Shown here piece by piece: positions 1 to 8,650 of a DNA stretch of 64,000 nt. Where the stretch lies: assembly GCA_010909725.1 (NCBI GenBank), contig JAACMV010000007.1, forward strand, positions 248,001 to 312,000, read 5' to 3'. Origin of the DNA: Picochlorum sp. 'celeri' (taxonomy: Eukaryota > Chlorophyta > Trebouxiophyceae). The notes under the pieces were generated by a model that was not told the origin of the DNA, made no database searches, and saw only the letters and a list, made by a program, of their open reading frames with translations. The position numbers were made by a program, and so were the translations under genes. Within the stretch, counting starts at the first letter, position 1. Each line of letters opens with the position of its first letter.

Positions 1-225
1 TGTGCTCCTCCATAACCCACCTCCCAAGACTATAACTCCATCAGGTTTCGGACGACGCCCCTCTTCTATATCCCTCACAATACCCTCTGACTCGTGTGTC
101 AACACAGATGCACGAGAGGCGATAGAACAGCGTCGCCGATGCGACAACACCCCAGCAAGAAGCAGACTTGACCGTCCAAGTGTGGACCTATGCCCTGCAC
201 CATACCCTATCGTCACAGCCATCAT
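1..225 (-). CDS. YdcF/SanA/ElyC-like (DUF218) protein, 5' part only
   Basis: The reading frame starts at an ATG pair (223-225 and 220-222, complement), follows an in-frame TAA upstream, and runs off the left edge. The first ~55 residues are Arg/Ser/Ala-rich, as in an organelle transit peptide. They are followed by PKPDGVIVLGGGL, the beta-strand and glycine-loop motif that opens the DUF218 fold of the YdcF/SanA/ElyC family. Bacterial members are membrane or envelope proteins of uncertain biochemistry, and plant and algal members exist. Only about 75 residues are visible, so the family call rests on one motif. It is transcribed divergently from the next gene across a 440-bp spacer. Confidence 0.55.
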   Translation of the reverse strand, partial: MMAVTIGYGAGHRSTLGRSSLLLAGVLSHRRRCSIASRASVLTHESEGIVRDIEEGRRPKPDGVIVLGGGLWRST

Positions 226-664
226 TGCAACCTCTACTCCATCGATCGATACCCTGTATAAGAAGTCTTTACTGAATTAGAATACCCGATGGAGGCTTTC
301 ACAAGGAAGGAATCACTCTTCCGAATCACTCAGCATGATGCAGCGTTGTATTCGGTCAAAGATCACTATTGACCGGATACTATGCATTCTCTATTTGGAG
401 AAAGAAATTCGTCCCGTGTGCATCATCCGAGGCTAGAAAAAAGGCTTTTCGTCATCAACATTGCTAATATATTGAAATTAGATTGTTGTTGGTCCTCAAA
501 ATAGTGGCAACGTGGGTAGATCGATCGGTGACTCTGCAACGATTGACCAACAACCGCTGCGGCAGATTTTCCCTTGCACTGAATACAAGAGGAAACGGGG
601 CAGTATTGGTGCCAATTTCAGTCGTATTTAATCAGTTTATATCTTAATACGACCCGTGTTTGCC
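226..664. promoter_or_regulatory. Divergent intergenic region between the YdcF-like and coiled-protein genes
   Basis: No gene is visible here. The spacer holds an inverted repeat, CGGTC at 353-357 and GACCG at 371-375 with a 13-nt spacer, about 128 bp upstream of the left gene. A looser pair follows (CGGTG 526-530, GACCA 545-549). The same 13-nt-spaced repeat occurs upstream of dapB/4E-T and of SKP1, so it is a candidate transcription-factor site. That role is inferred from recurrence alone. Confidence 0.4.
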
Positions 665-3169
665 ATGTCTTCCTCCACGCGTTCTGTTGGGACCGTGGAC
701 GACAGACGGTCAGGGCTGGGGTCAGAGAACGTGTCAGAACAGACGACGGGCGCCGGGTATAGCAGCAGTGATGTTCCTCTTCTGGTGACGACAGTGGATA
801 TTAGACCAGGTGTGAGTGTGCAGTTGCCATTCTATCAGGGTGATGACCCTCTGGTGGTGGCAGAAAAGTTTTGTGCAGAACATGGGTTGCCGGAGAGTGT
901 CGTCGCGCCTCTGAAAGAACATATTGAAAATCATGTGCGAGAAGAAGAGGAAAAGCAAGACAATGACACAGAAGAGGTCGAGTGCCCGGAGAAGGCTTTG
1001 TCTGATGGCAATGAGTCTTCATTGATGGACAGGGCACATGAGACGGTGGCAGAGGTGGCTGCGGCATTGGAAAGTTTGACAACATCACGGAATATAAGAC
1101 CAGCGTCTGCGACGAGTAGCCTGGGGACTGAATATTTTGGAAGAGCAGAGTTGCCAGTGACAATGCATCGGTCAGCAGAGGCAGAGGCAGCCATGGTGTC
1201 TGATAGGCTCTATGCGGATTACTTTAGGAAGGAAATGATGCTGGAAGAACAAAGACGTATTAAAGAACTTGAGAATCAATTGAAGATGCAGCATGTGCAC
1301 TGTACAGAGGCGAGTAGGATGATGGCTGCTCACAGAACTGCTGATGGGTATGCATCGTATGGGGAGAGGTTGTACCAGGAAGGTATGGAGGGAGCTCGAC
1401 AGAAGGAGGAGACTAGAAAGTATTTGAAAGAAAAAGAGATTGAAAAGGAGCTTGAGGGGGCGACGTTCCACCCGCAGATTAGTAAGTTGGCACAAGGTAT
1501 GAAGCTGCGTGAAGCACGTGGTGTTGATGAGGCCTGGGTGCGCTTGTACCACAAAAATGCGGGTATTGCTGCCAGAAAAAAGGCACGAGAAGATGCGATT
1601 CGAAGAGAAAAGGAGGAAGAAGAGATGAAAGAGTGTTCCTTCCGCCCACAGTTGAGCAAAAAGTCTGAACAGATTGTGGAGAAGCGACGAGGGGCATCTC
1701 TTGGAACACTGTCATCGTCTGATCGATTGTACAATCAAGGCACGCAGAAAACATTGGATTGGGAAGTGAAGAAGAATATTATTGCACTTCAAGAGGCGAC
1801 ATTCAAGCCAGAAATTAACAAGACGTCGATCAGGAAGGCAGAAAAATTCAACAGAAATGGACCATCAGATGTTGCAGACAGGCTTTTGATTCGCGGCCAG
1901 GTCTACAACGAACGATTGGAGCAAGCACGTCACGAGCTTGAAAGTGACATTGATCCTGTCACAGGACGAAAACTCTTCCATCCAAAGACATTCCGTGGCC
2001 CAAAGAATGCAAGAGACAATGTCACTGCAGCCAATGTTGGGGAGCATTTGTACCAAGAGGCTCTCGAATCTGCCAAAAGGGTGCAGGAATATGTCAAATC
2101 TACACATGATAGTATAGATAAAGAAGCTTCAAAGGCATATGTGAATGCGTCTTCCCAGAAAATGATGGAAAGGCTCAAGTTGGACCGCATTAAAGCTGTG
2201 TATGCCTATCTTGCACAAACTCCTGCAGACTGCTTTCCCCCGGAATCAATCGATATCATCGGCGTCGTATCCAACGAGAAATTCATGGATACGATTGATC
2301 CAGAGGTGCGAGCTGATGTGGAACTCGCCGCTCGCCTGGCAATGAGGCAAGAATCACTGAGGTCTGAACAAAGTGCTGGTGAGCCCTCGCCTACCCTTAC
2401 AGACATGAGCGAAAGTTCACTGGTGATTGAGGAGCATCCTTCAGTCTTTGTCACTGAAAGTACATTTATCAATCTGATGAATGAGGTCATTCGTCGGACT
2501 CGGGGCTACACCAGGGCATATTTGCTGCCAATGCCAGGCACCAGGAAGAAGTGGGAAGAGCCAACATTCAAACCTGCTCTCGACACCAAATCTCGCCAGA
2601 TGGCCGAAAGGTTGAGACCTAAAGCCATGCCATCACATGAAATTCTGTACAACACAGCGGCAGATACTGCAGCCAAAATTGAACTGATGAAGAAGGAAAT
2701 CGAAGCAGAAGAATTAAAGGAGTGCACATTCAAACCCTCTTTGGAATCCACAGCAGATACCAGGCCACAGCACGGAAGGGCACTCACTGTGTTGCGAAAA
2801 CCAGCCAAATCTCTCTTTCATGTCGCAGAAAGCTCCCACTCTGAAGGATCTCAATCAAGCTATAGCCCAGGCATGCCATCTACACAATCAGTCACGGAGA
2901 CGCAAACAACAAAGGCTGACAAGTATGAGCCAACCTCAATCCACCACCAGTCCATCTATGATGGCATTGATGCTATAGAAAATGAGATCAAGGACGCCAT
3001 TGCCCAACTGACGCAAAACATTAAGCCCAAACATGCACCTACACCTCGGAAAGATGCCATGGATGTGCGTCACGTGGTAGATGGCAGTTTAGACTGTGAG
3101 GCACTCTTTGCATCACCAAAGGATCTCTCAGCACACAACACACCCTATGACTTACATGTTAAATTTTAA
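665..3169 (+). CDS. Coiled-coil protein with repeated F-x-P motifs, possibly ciliary/cytoskeletal
   Basis: This is an 834-residue intronless protein of unknown function. The frame is open from a GTG at 656, but the first ATG (MSSSTRS) is at 665. The body is a charged, Glu/Lys/Arg-rich helix-former. It carries a degenerate repeat at roughly residues 265, 323, 378, 437, 633 and 687: ATFHPQI, CSFRPQL, ATFKPEI, LFHPKTF, PTFKPAL and CTFKPSL. Short DRLY/ERLYQE segments recur between the repeats. Proteins with spaced TF[KR]P[QEA][IL] motifs are common in flagellated protists and often associate with axonemes or basal bodies; that link is inference from style, not homology. No signal peptide or membrane span is seen. 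Its stop lies 7 bp from the stop of the convergent DUF3119 gene. Confidence 0.7.
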   Translation: MSSSTRSVGTVDDRRSGLGSENVSEQTTGAGYSSSDVPLLVTTVDIRPGVSVQLPFYQGDDPLVVAEKFCAEHGLPESVVAPLKEHIENHVREEEEKQDNDTEEVECPEKALSDGNESSLMDRAHETVAEVAAALESLTTSRNIRPASATSSLGTEYFGRAELPVTMHRSAEAEAAMVSDRLYADYFRKEMMLEEQRRIKELENQLKMQHVHCTEASRMMAAHRTADGYASYGERLYQEGMEGARQKEETRKYLKEKEIEKELEGATFHPQISKLAQGMKLREARGVDEAWVRLYHKNAGIAARKKAREDAIRREKEEEEMKECSFRPQLSKKSEQIVEKRRGASLGTLSSSDRLYNQGTQKTLDWEVKKNIIALQEATFKPEINKTSIRKAEKFNRNGPSDVADRLLIRGQVYNERLEQARHELESDIDPVTGRKLFHPKTFRGPKNARDNVTAANVGEHLYQEALESAKRVQEYVKSTHDSIDKEASKAYVNASSQKMMERLKLDRIKAVYAYLAQTPADCFPPESIDIIGVVSNEKFMDTIDPEVRADVELAARLAMRQESLRSEQSAGEPSPTLTDMSESSLVIEEHPSVFVTESTFINLMNEVIRRTRGYTRAYLLPMPGTRKKWEEPTFKPALDTKSRQMAERLRPKAMPSHEILYNTAADTAAKIELMKKEIEAEELKECTFKPSLESTADTRPQHGRALTVLRKPAKSLFHVAESSHSEGSQSSYSPGMPSTQSVTETQTTKADKYEPTSIHHQSIYDGIDAIENEIKDAIAQLTQNIKPKHAPTPRKDAMDVRHVVDGSLDCEALFASPKDLSAHNTPYDLHVKF

Positions 3170-3176
3170 TACAACT

Positions 3177-3835
3177 TTAGTTTTTTGGAGACGATCCCTG
3201 TGAAGGACCACATCTCTCCACCATGACATCATACACTTGCTTGCCATTGAAAATCAATGGGAAAAAGTGAATCTGCCCCTCTGGTTTGGTCTGAGTCTCT
3301 TTAAAATACACCAAGACTGGGAACCCAGGCCACCAAAACTCCCAATTCACGAATGAATCATACGTCCACCTATTCTTACCTCCTACAAATGCATTCTCCG
3401 TCTCTTGCGCCCCAATCACCACCTCGAGAGCCTCATCATCAAACACAAACCTCACCCGACTCGCCTGAAAGGCCAAAAATGCCCCCAACACACCACAGAG
3501 ACCAGCGAACACATCATTCGAGAATGCTACATGAGACACTGCCGCACCGCCAAGCAACGTGATGGGGATAGAATACGATGGTTCTGGGACCACAACTTGT
3601 CTTTCCTTCTTCGTCTTGGTCTTGCCACCACCAAACGATGGAAAATTCTTAAACGCAGACACCTGCACATGTGTTCATGATGTTGATATTACCTTGATAT
3701 GCATATATGTATAATAGATGGTGTGGAAGAATCGCGTACCACAACGTGTGACGATGTTCTTCTCGACATGTGGTGACATGTGGTCCTCCCTCGAATACAC
3801 GAGTGATGCCCTCCAGCAATCATGATCATTGCCAT
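3177..3835 (-). CDS. DUF3119 family plastid protein, two exons
   Basis: The product is 193 aa. Exon 1 (3740-3835) encodes MAMIMIAGGHH...TSSHVV, a basic, Ser/Thr-rich stretch like a plastid transit peptide. A 77-nt intron (3663-3739; GTACGC...GTGCAG) joins it in phase 0 to exon 2 (3177-3662), VSAFKNF onward. The body has a hydrophobic hairpin (IPITLLGGAAVSHVAFS and DVFAGLCGVLGAFLAFQ). It is followed by conserved blocks I associate with DUF3119 of cyanobacteria and plants: RVRFVFDDEALEVV, FVGGKNRWTYDSFVNWEFW, YFKETQTKPEGQIHFFP and VYDVMVERCG. Its function is unknown. An intronless start at MQVSAF (3668) is possible but would lack a transit peptide. Coding ends 7 bp from the neighbour's stop, and a TGTAA for this gene probably lies inside that neighbour. 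Confidence 0.75.
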
Positions 3836-4076
3836 TGTCTTTTTATAACTGATGTTTCTTATCTTAAGAATACACTGATTGTTGAAATATGAAAATACTA
3901 TGTCAGACATGGGTTGGATCCAACCCGAATACGTGCATTCATCAGGTATTGGCAAGGACCTCAGATGACTTGAAGAAGAAGAAAAACTCATTCTTATATA
4001 GAAGCAAATTGGCAAACCTCTTTGCATCATGACAGCCAGCAGAAGTACATACATGTTTTTCTCCCGGATGATAGTA

Positions 4077-4904
4077 TTATTCCATACTAGTAGCAGTACT
4101 GTTAATGCCATACTTCCACAACCGCACTGCATTCTGCTTGATCAAAGCTTTGATACCACGAGTTGCTTGGATAAACCATTCTGGATTCCCCCCTGTGTTC
4201 AACAATAATACCATCTCGATGAAACTGATCAAGACATCTCCATACTTGCTCAGCAGTTCAGCATCCGTCACATCACTCTTGCTTGAAGTACAGCGGACAA
4301 CCAGCATGTATATACCGTCAGCGTCCGGTGAATCCCTCGTGCAATAGACAACCAAGCATCCACCTGGGATGAATTTGCGCCACCGTATGCCCCTAGATAA
4401 TGATATCCATGAGGTAGGATGATCGTAATCCACGCTCTCTTCAAATGCCACGGATACGGCTGCTGATGGCCACATGACACCAATTTCATATCCAGTCTCA
4501 CCATCATGGACCAATCTGGTGATCACACGAGTCTTCATCTGTCTTTGCGCTACAAGATTCTCCACCAGCGGATACAAGCGTAATGAATGCAGCCTATCTT
4601 TGGTTCTTGCAAACTCTTGATGAAAATTTTCAAAATCCAGTGAATCATTCTGCACCCACTTGTCATACCCAAGCACATGGTGCTTGTCACACCCAAAATA
4701 GTACTTAGGCATATCAATATTCTCATTAATTATGTTGATAATCTCAACAACACAGGGTAGATCGTTGATCATATCACGAATGTACTCGTCACGGAGCTCC
4801 ATGGCGATATGTAACACTGATTCCGGCAATGTTTGTTCCTTTGTCTCCCCTTCAGCCACGTAAGACACAATTTTACCTAGAATATCCTCTGGCAGCCTAT
4901 GCAT
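4077..4904 (-). CDS. F-box-like hypothetical protein
   Basis: This is a 275-residue intronless protein that I do not recognise as a whole. The frame is open to a TTG at 4964, but the first ATG is at 4904 and gives MHRLPEDILGKIVSYV. That resembles the start of an F-box (LPxDILxxIxxYL), the SKP1-binding motif of SCF ubiquitin ligases, and SKP1 itself is encoded at 10.6-11.4 kb. The remainder has scattered Trp/Tyr and a C-terminal region ending KALIKQNAVRLWKYGINSTA. No Kelch, LRR or WD repeats are obvious. The F-box reading is inference from one short motif. It is divergent from ATG10. Confidence 0.55.
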   Translation of the reverse strand: MHRLPEDILGKIVSYVAEGETKEQTLPESVLHIAMELRDEYIRDMINDLPCVVEIINIINENIDMPKYYFGCDKHHVLGYDKWVQNDSLDFENFHQEFARTKDRLHSLRLYPLVENLVAQRQMKTRVITRLVHDGETGYEIGVMWPSAAVSVAFEESVDYDHPTSWISLSRGIRWRKFIPGGCLVVYCTRDSPDADGIYMLVVRCTSSKSDVTDAELLSKYGDVLISFIEMVLLLNTGGNPEWFIQATRGIKALIKQNAVRLWKYGINSTATSME

Positions 4905-5273
4905 TACTGTACTATTTTTTTCATACAGAAGAATGCTCCCGTAGTACACACACGCATGGGTCAACGACCTGTTTGAATTTTTTTAAATTTTAATCTTATC
5001 ATAGTATGACCACACCCACGATTATTGTGACCATCATCATCATTGTCATGATCATGATCATGAATTGGTATATATACCATACCATGTGTCGACACACAAG
5101 AAGAGAAGAACAGATTTTGGCAGTTTTTCTGTATGTGCCACGTGGCAGTGGGTTTCTGCGTCCCATCAATGTATACCGACAACCGTGAAGATGTATACAT
5201 GTATGTCTCAATGGTGTATACTAAACAATATATGGTGCTGTGCACCATAAAACCCTATGCTATCGCATAAATT
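4905..5273. other. Divergent intergenic region, F-box-like gene / ATG10
   Basis: AT-rich, with a short CATCAT/ATGATC simple-sequence tract near 5033-5062. No gene or paired regulatory motif was recognised. The small frames here are low-complexity and probably not coding. Confidence 0.4.
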
Positions 5274-5906
5274 ATGATTACATATTCAGAGTTCAAGGCA
5301 TCTATAGCATATTTACTTGAACAAGACCTTGAGGGATGGTTTCCGAGTGGACATGCCACATGGACATGGTGTGAACATGGTGACGATATTTTGGTACGCG
5401 TTTTTTTCTTCTTTTTCTTTCTTTCTTAGACACACATACTCCAAAAGCTAGTATATATTTAGAAAAAAACAATAACGTGACATATGCTGTGTATTTATGT
5501 ACAGATGGCAGGATACTTGAAGATTAAACACACCACACTAGACAGTTGTGTCCAGTGCACAGAATACCATGTATGTTACAGTCCTATATATCAAAACCCA
5601 GTATTATATATGATATCGTATGATCAGCATGGGAATCCAATCAACATGTTGGATGATCCTGATGGGATTCTACAGCATGCTATACGTGACCATCAGGTCA
5701 CGGTGAGTCAAGAGAGCCATCCAAGTACCCACCAGCCATGCTTGTATCAACTCCACCCATGCAATACTGATGAGATTATAGCATCTATTGTGTCTGATGA
5801 TCACGGGGATACAGGCATGGCCAGGTATATGCTGGCGTGGATGAGTGCTGTTCAATGTGGTCTTGCACCAACTGCTGCCGTCGCATCAAGACTGCTCTCG
5901 GAATGA
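5274..5906 (+). CDS. ATG10: Autophagy E2-like enzyme ATG10, two exons
   Basis: The product is 173 aa. Exon 1 (5274-5393) encodes MITYSEFKASIAYLLEQDLE through EHGDDIL. A 111-nt intron (GTACGC...TACAG) leads in phase 0 to exon 2 (5505-5906), starting MAGYLKIKH. Family features include the N-terminal helix, a W-x-W (ATWTWCEHG), the YL strand, and the catalytic motif QLHPCNTDEII with Cys at about residue 126. This is followed by the ATG10-like tail YMLAWMSAVQCGLAP. ATG10 transfers the ubiquitin-like ATG12 from the E1 ATG7 to ATG5 during autophagosome formation. The length is slightly below the 200-220 aa of plant and animal homologues. The first in-frame ATG of exon 2 alone would drop the conserved N-terminus. 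Confidence 0.8.
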
Positions 5907-5913
5907 GAAGATT

Positions 5914-6765
5914 TTATTTAATGATTGCAAGCCATCCAATGACTGTATACAAAAGACCCAAAGGGTATATCGCTAACGCTCTTCTATTCTCTGGAACTGC
6001 TCCTCCGACGAATGGAACGCTGGCCCATGATGCCCACATGACTGCCAATGGCATGACAATCCATCTCACGATGGGGTTTCGGACAAACAGAAATAGAATT
6101 GCGGCTACGTTTAAAGGAAACAAGCAGTATCCTAATAGGCATAGGGATTGGAAAAATCCAATCGTCCCACCCAAGAGGACAACATTGACTGTCAGCACCA
6201 GAGCCCCAATGGACAGCAACCCAAACACAAGCTGCAATAATAATACCAGTATAGTAGTAGATTATGGTATTATTTCCTTTTATTCTTTTATTGAATCACA
6301 ACAACAACAACAACAACAACAACACAAATAGATAGCGTACCGAGAATGTACTAGATGGCTTGGCTGCCCCAATAGACAAGGGAATAGCAAGTCCCAAGGT
6401 GAAAATCATAGGACCCCAGAGGTCCCAGTTCCTCAGAGCTGCACTCTGTTGACTACGGTCTTCTATAGGGAACACCACCATGACTAAATTCTTATATATA
6501 CGGATCAAATCCCGCCGTATTGTTTCAGCAATGGGTTCATCTAATGTATTCGTGGGTATCGTTCGTGACATGTCATCATCTGACGCCGTTGGGAGGCCTT
6601 GGCCTTCATGGGATCCAAACATCTACAGAAAAATAGCCATAGTTCATTCATTGTTATGAGGATGGCCATGGCATCGGTGTGTGTCTGATACAAACCCACC
6701 TGGTCAGTTGCTGCTGTTGTTGTATTTGCTGAACCAAACGTGTTTTGAAAGAATGCGGATGCCAT
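5914..6765 (-). CDS. YIPF6: YIPF6-like Yip1-domain Golgi membrane protein, three exons
   Basis: The product is 221 aa. The exons are 6700-6765, 6341-6622 and 5914-6231, separated by phase-0 introns of 77 and 109 nt. Exon 1 gives MASAFFQNTFGSANTTTAA. Exon 2 carries TLDEPIAETIRRDLIRIYKNL and RNWDLWGPMIFTLGLAIPL. Exon 3 carries LLGGTIGFFQSLCLLGYCLFPL and ends ENRRALAIYPLGLLYTVIGW. The cytosolic TLDEP motif, the DWDLWGP-like block and five predicted membrane spans match Yip1-family YIPF6, a Golgi/ER protein that works with Rab GTPases in vesicle budding. The second intron contains a (CAA)n microsatellite, so on the coding strand it is a (TTG)n run. The gene ends 8 bp from the ATG10 stop. Confidence 0.85.
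6298..6324. repeat. (CAA)n microsatellite in YIPF6 intron 2
   Basis: About nine near-perfect CAA units lie just inside the intron, next to the donor-proximal exon boundary. On the YIPF6 strand it reads TTG repeats and may act as part of the pyrimidine-rich intron body. Confidence 0.8.
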
Positions 6766-6803
6766 TGTGTTATTACAGTTTTATGAAATATTTCATTATT
6801 ATT

Positions 6804-8372
6804 TTATTGCGGTGTGCCACCGGTGGATGCTGCTGTATTTGAACCAAACAATGCTGCAATGTTGACTGGCTGACCTGGACGAACACCAGGAATCTGTTGT
6901 TGTTGTTGTTGTTGTTGTTGTGGCATCATACCTGGTGAAAATCCTGGTGGTGGTGGTCGCATCATCATCATGTTTGGTGGTGGTGGCATCATGTGTGGTG
7001 GTGGCATGCCTGGGTGTCCGGGAGGAGGAGGCATTGGCATGCTGTACTGGGCCATGGGTGGTCTCATGGGCATGCCTCCTGCTGTTCCTGGCGACTGAGG
7101 AGGAGGCGGCATTCCCATCATCATGGGCATTCCTCTCCCTTGCTGCTGTTGCTGTTGATATGGTTGTTGCTGATATCCTGGTGGTGGTGCTTGTTGAGGC
7201 CTCTGCTGCTGCTGCTGCTGCTGTTGCTGCTGATGATGGAGCATTGCCAATAAATTCTTTGCCTGCTGCTGAGATGATGCTGATGATGCAGGTGGCTCTC
7301 CATTCAACCGAGCTTGTCTCATTTGCGCAGCAAGAAGCATGGCTTGCTGATCGCTAGTACTACCTGTTTGAGTTGGATTCATTCCCTGTCCTGGTGGTGC
7401 TGCACTGCCACCGGCACCAAAGAGCTGCGCCAAATTTACAGGCTGCCCTTTTGGTGCACTTGTCGATGCTGATACATGTTGTTGTTGTTGCTGCTCATGA
7501 CCTCGGCGCTGATACCCTGCTTCTGCTTCCGCCCGATCATGTTCCTCCTGTTCTCTCTTCCACATCTCAATCTCATCATTCTGAACCTCCTCCACCTCTC
7601 CCGACTCCTCCTTCTTCTTCTCCTTCCTCCACGCTGCTTGCATCTTTTGCCTCTCCGCCTCGATCGCATCCGCAGTAATCTGAATCTTCTGGTTGGGATT
7701 CAATGTTGCCCACTCTGGAGTCTTCTCATCATCATCATGCGCCCTCTGCGCCATAATATTAGCATCATTCCACGCATACCGAGGAGTAGGCACATCACCA
7801 TCATCAGACTTTCTCCTCCACGACTCTTCCTCTTCCATCTTCACCCATCTCGATGTACCCCCTCCTCGAGTACCATGCTTCCCAGATGGAGACGTCACCC
7901 CACCCTTTCCGCCACCATACTGCACAGACTTCTTCCCAGCATCCCATCGATCCGCCATAGGTGTCACAACCCGAGGTATCGTCCCATTTCCACTACTACT
8001 CGTCGCCTCGTCGTGAATCAATCGACTCCGCAACGGAGGGCGGGGCTGCCCCGTCACACCCACCGCACCAGTATCAAAAAATGACGCCTCAGTCAACGCT
8101 CTACACATTGTCGATATTCAGTAAAACACATCGGAACAGCGCATTGCACGCAACGCATCGCTGTCGCACCTCAAAACATCCACGTCCAAGTCTTTGGGAA
8201 GTTTCTTCGTCGCAGGGAGATGTCGAAATGCTAGTAACGCCTCTCTGTACATCAGTGAATAGTATATAGTAATATGTATCAAAATCACGCGCATAAAAGC
8301 AAACCCAGGGCAGAAAAAACAAAGAAACGTGGTGATCCCAACGCACCTGGTGTATCGAATCTTCTCCGGCAT
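6804..8372 (-). CDS. 4E-T-like eIF4E-binding protein, Gln/Pro-rich, three exons
   Basis: The product is 465 aa. The exons are 8347-8372, 8170-8244 and 6804-8100; the introns are 102 nt (GTGCGT) and 69 nt (GTGCGA), both joining in phase 2 through AG|A Arg codons. The N-terminus reads MPEKIRYTREALLAFRHLP. Its YTREALL fits the eIF4E-binding motif Y-x4-L-hydrophobic (Tyr7, Leu12, Leu13), as in 4E-T and related repressors. Further on are DRWDAGKK, a TPEWATL segment (about residues 161-167, compare EPEW in 4E-T), and a charged helix. A long low-complexity region is rich in Gln, Pro, Met and Gly. A short motif occurs twice, GQPVNLAQLFG and at the C-terminus GQPVNIAALFG. It probably represses or stores mRNA in P-body-like granules (inference). 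The first intron interrupts the binding motif. Confidence 0.6.
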
Positions 8373-8523
8373 GCTTATTCGCTTGTATACTGTAATTGGT
8401 GTGCTACTACTGTTTTATAGTATATTTATAGAGTAGTGCAGACAGGGAAAGAGGCCTTATATCCAAACCAATACCACACCAAGGAAATAAAAAAGCTCGT
8501 CGTCTACTCTACTATCGTACTTA

Positions 8524-8546
8524 CGGTCGTTGGACTCTTTTGACCG
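8524..8546. promoter_or_regulatory. CGGTC-N13-GACCG inverted repeat, 4E-T/dapB promoter
   Basis: CGGTC (8524-8528) and GACCG (8542-8546) form an inverted pair with a 13-nt spacer, ending TTTTGACCGAAG. The pair lies 152 bp upstream of the 4E-T start and 105 bp upstream of the dapB start. Identical spacing occurs at 353-375 and 11560-11582. Confidence 0.45.
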
Positions 8547-8553
8547 AAGACTA

Positions 8554-8585
8554 CTGCCATCATGGCTCCGAGACCATGATGGCAG
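8554..8585. repeat. 12-bp inverted repeat (hairpin) upstream of dapB
   Basis: CTGCCATCATGG (8554-8565) and its exact reverse complement (8574-8585) are separated by 8 nt. It sits 66 bp before the dapB ATG and could form a stem-loop in DNA or in a long leader. No terminator-like U tract follows. Confidence 0.7.
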
Positions 8586-8650
8586 AATTTCAAGATGCAT
8601 CGTCTACTTGTACTGAGCTCATTCACATATTAGTAGTAGTGTAGTGTGAG

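Noticed and set aside
3669..3700. A 32-nt intron (GTAATA...GTGCAG) for the DUF3119 gene
   Set aside because: Too short compared with other introns here (54 nt and more). The 77-nt GTACGC intron gives a better transit peptide and correct phase.
7476..8084. Plus-strand frame of 202 codons opposite the 4E-T gene
   Set aside because: It is an Arg/Leu/His-rich mirror of the Gln/Pro-rich minus-strand gene, with no domain. The minus strand has phase-consistent exons and an eIF4E-binding motif.
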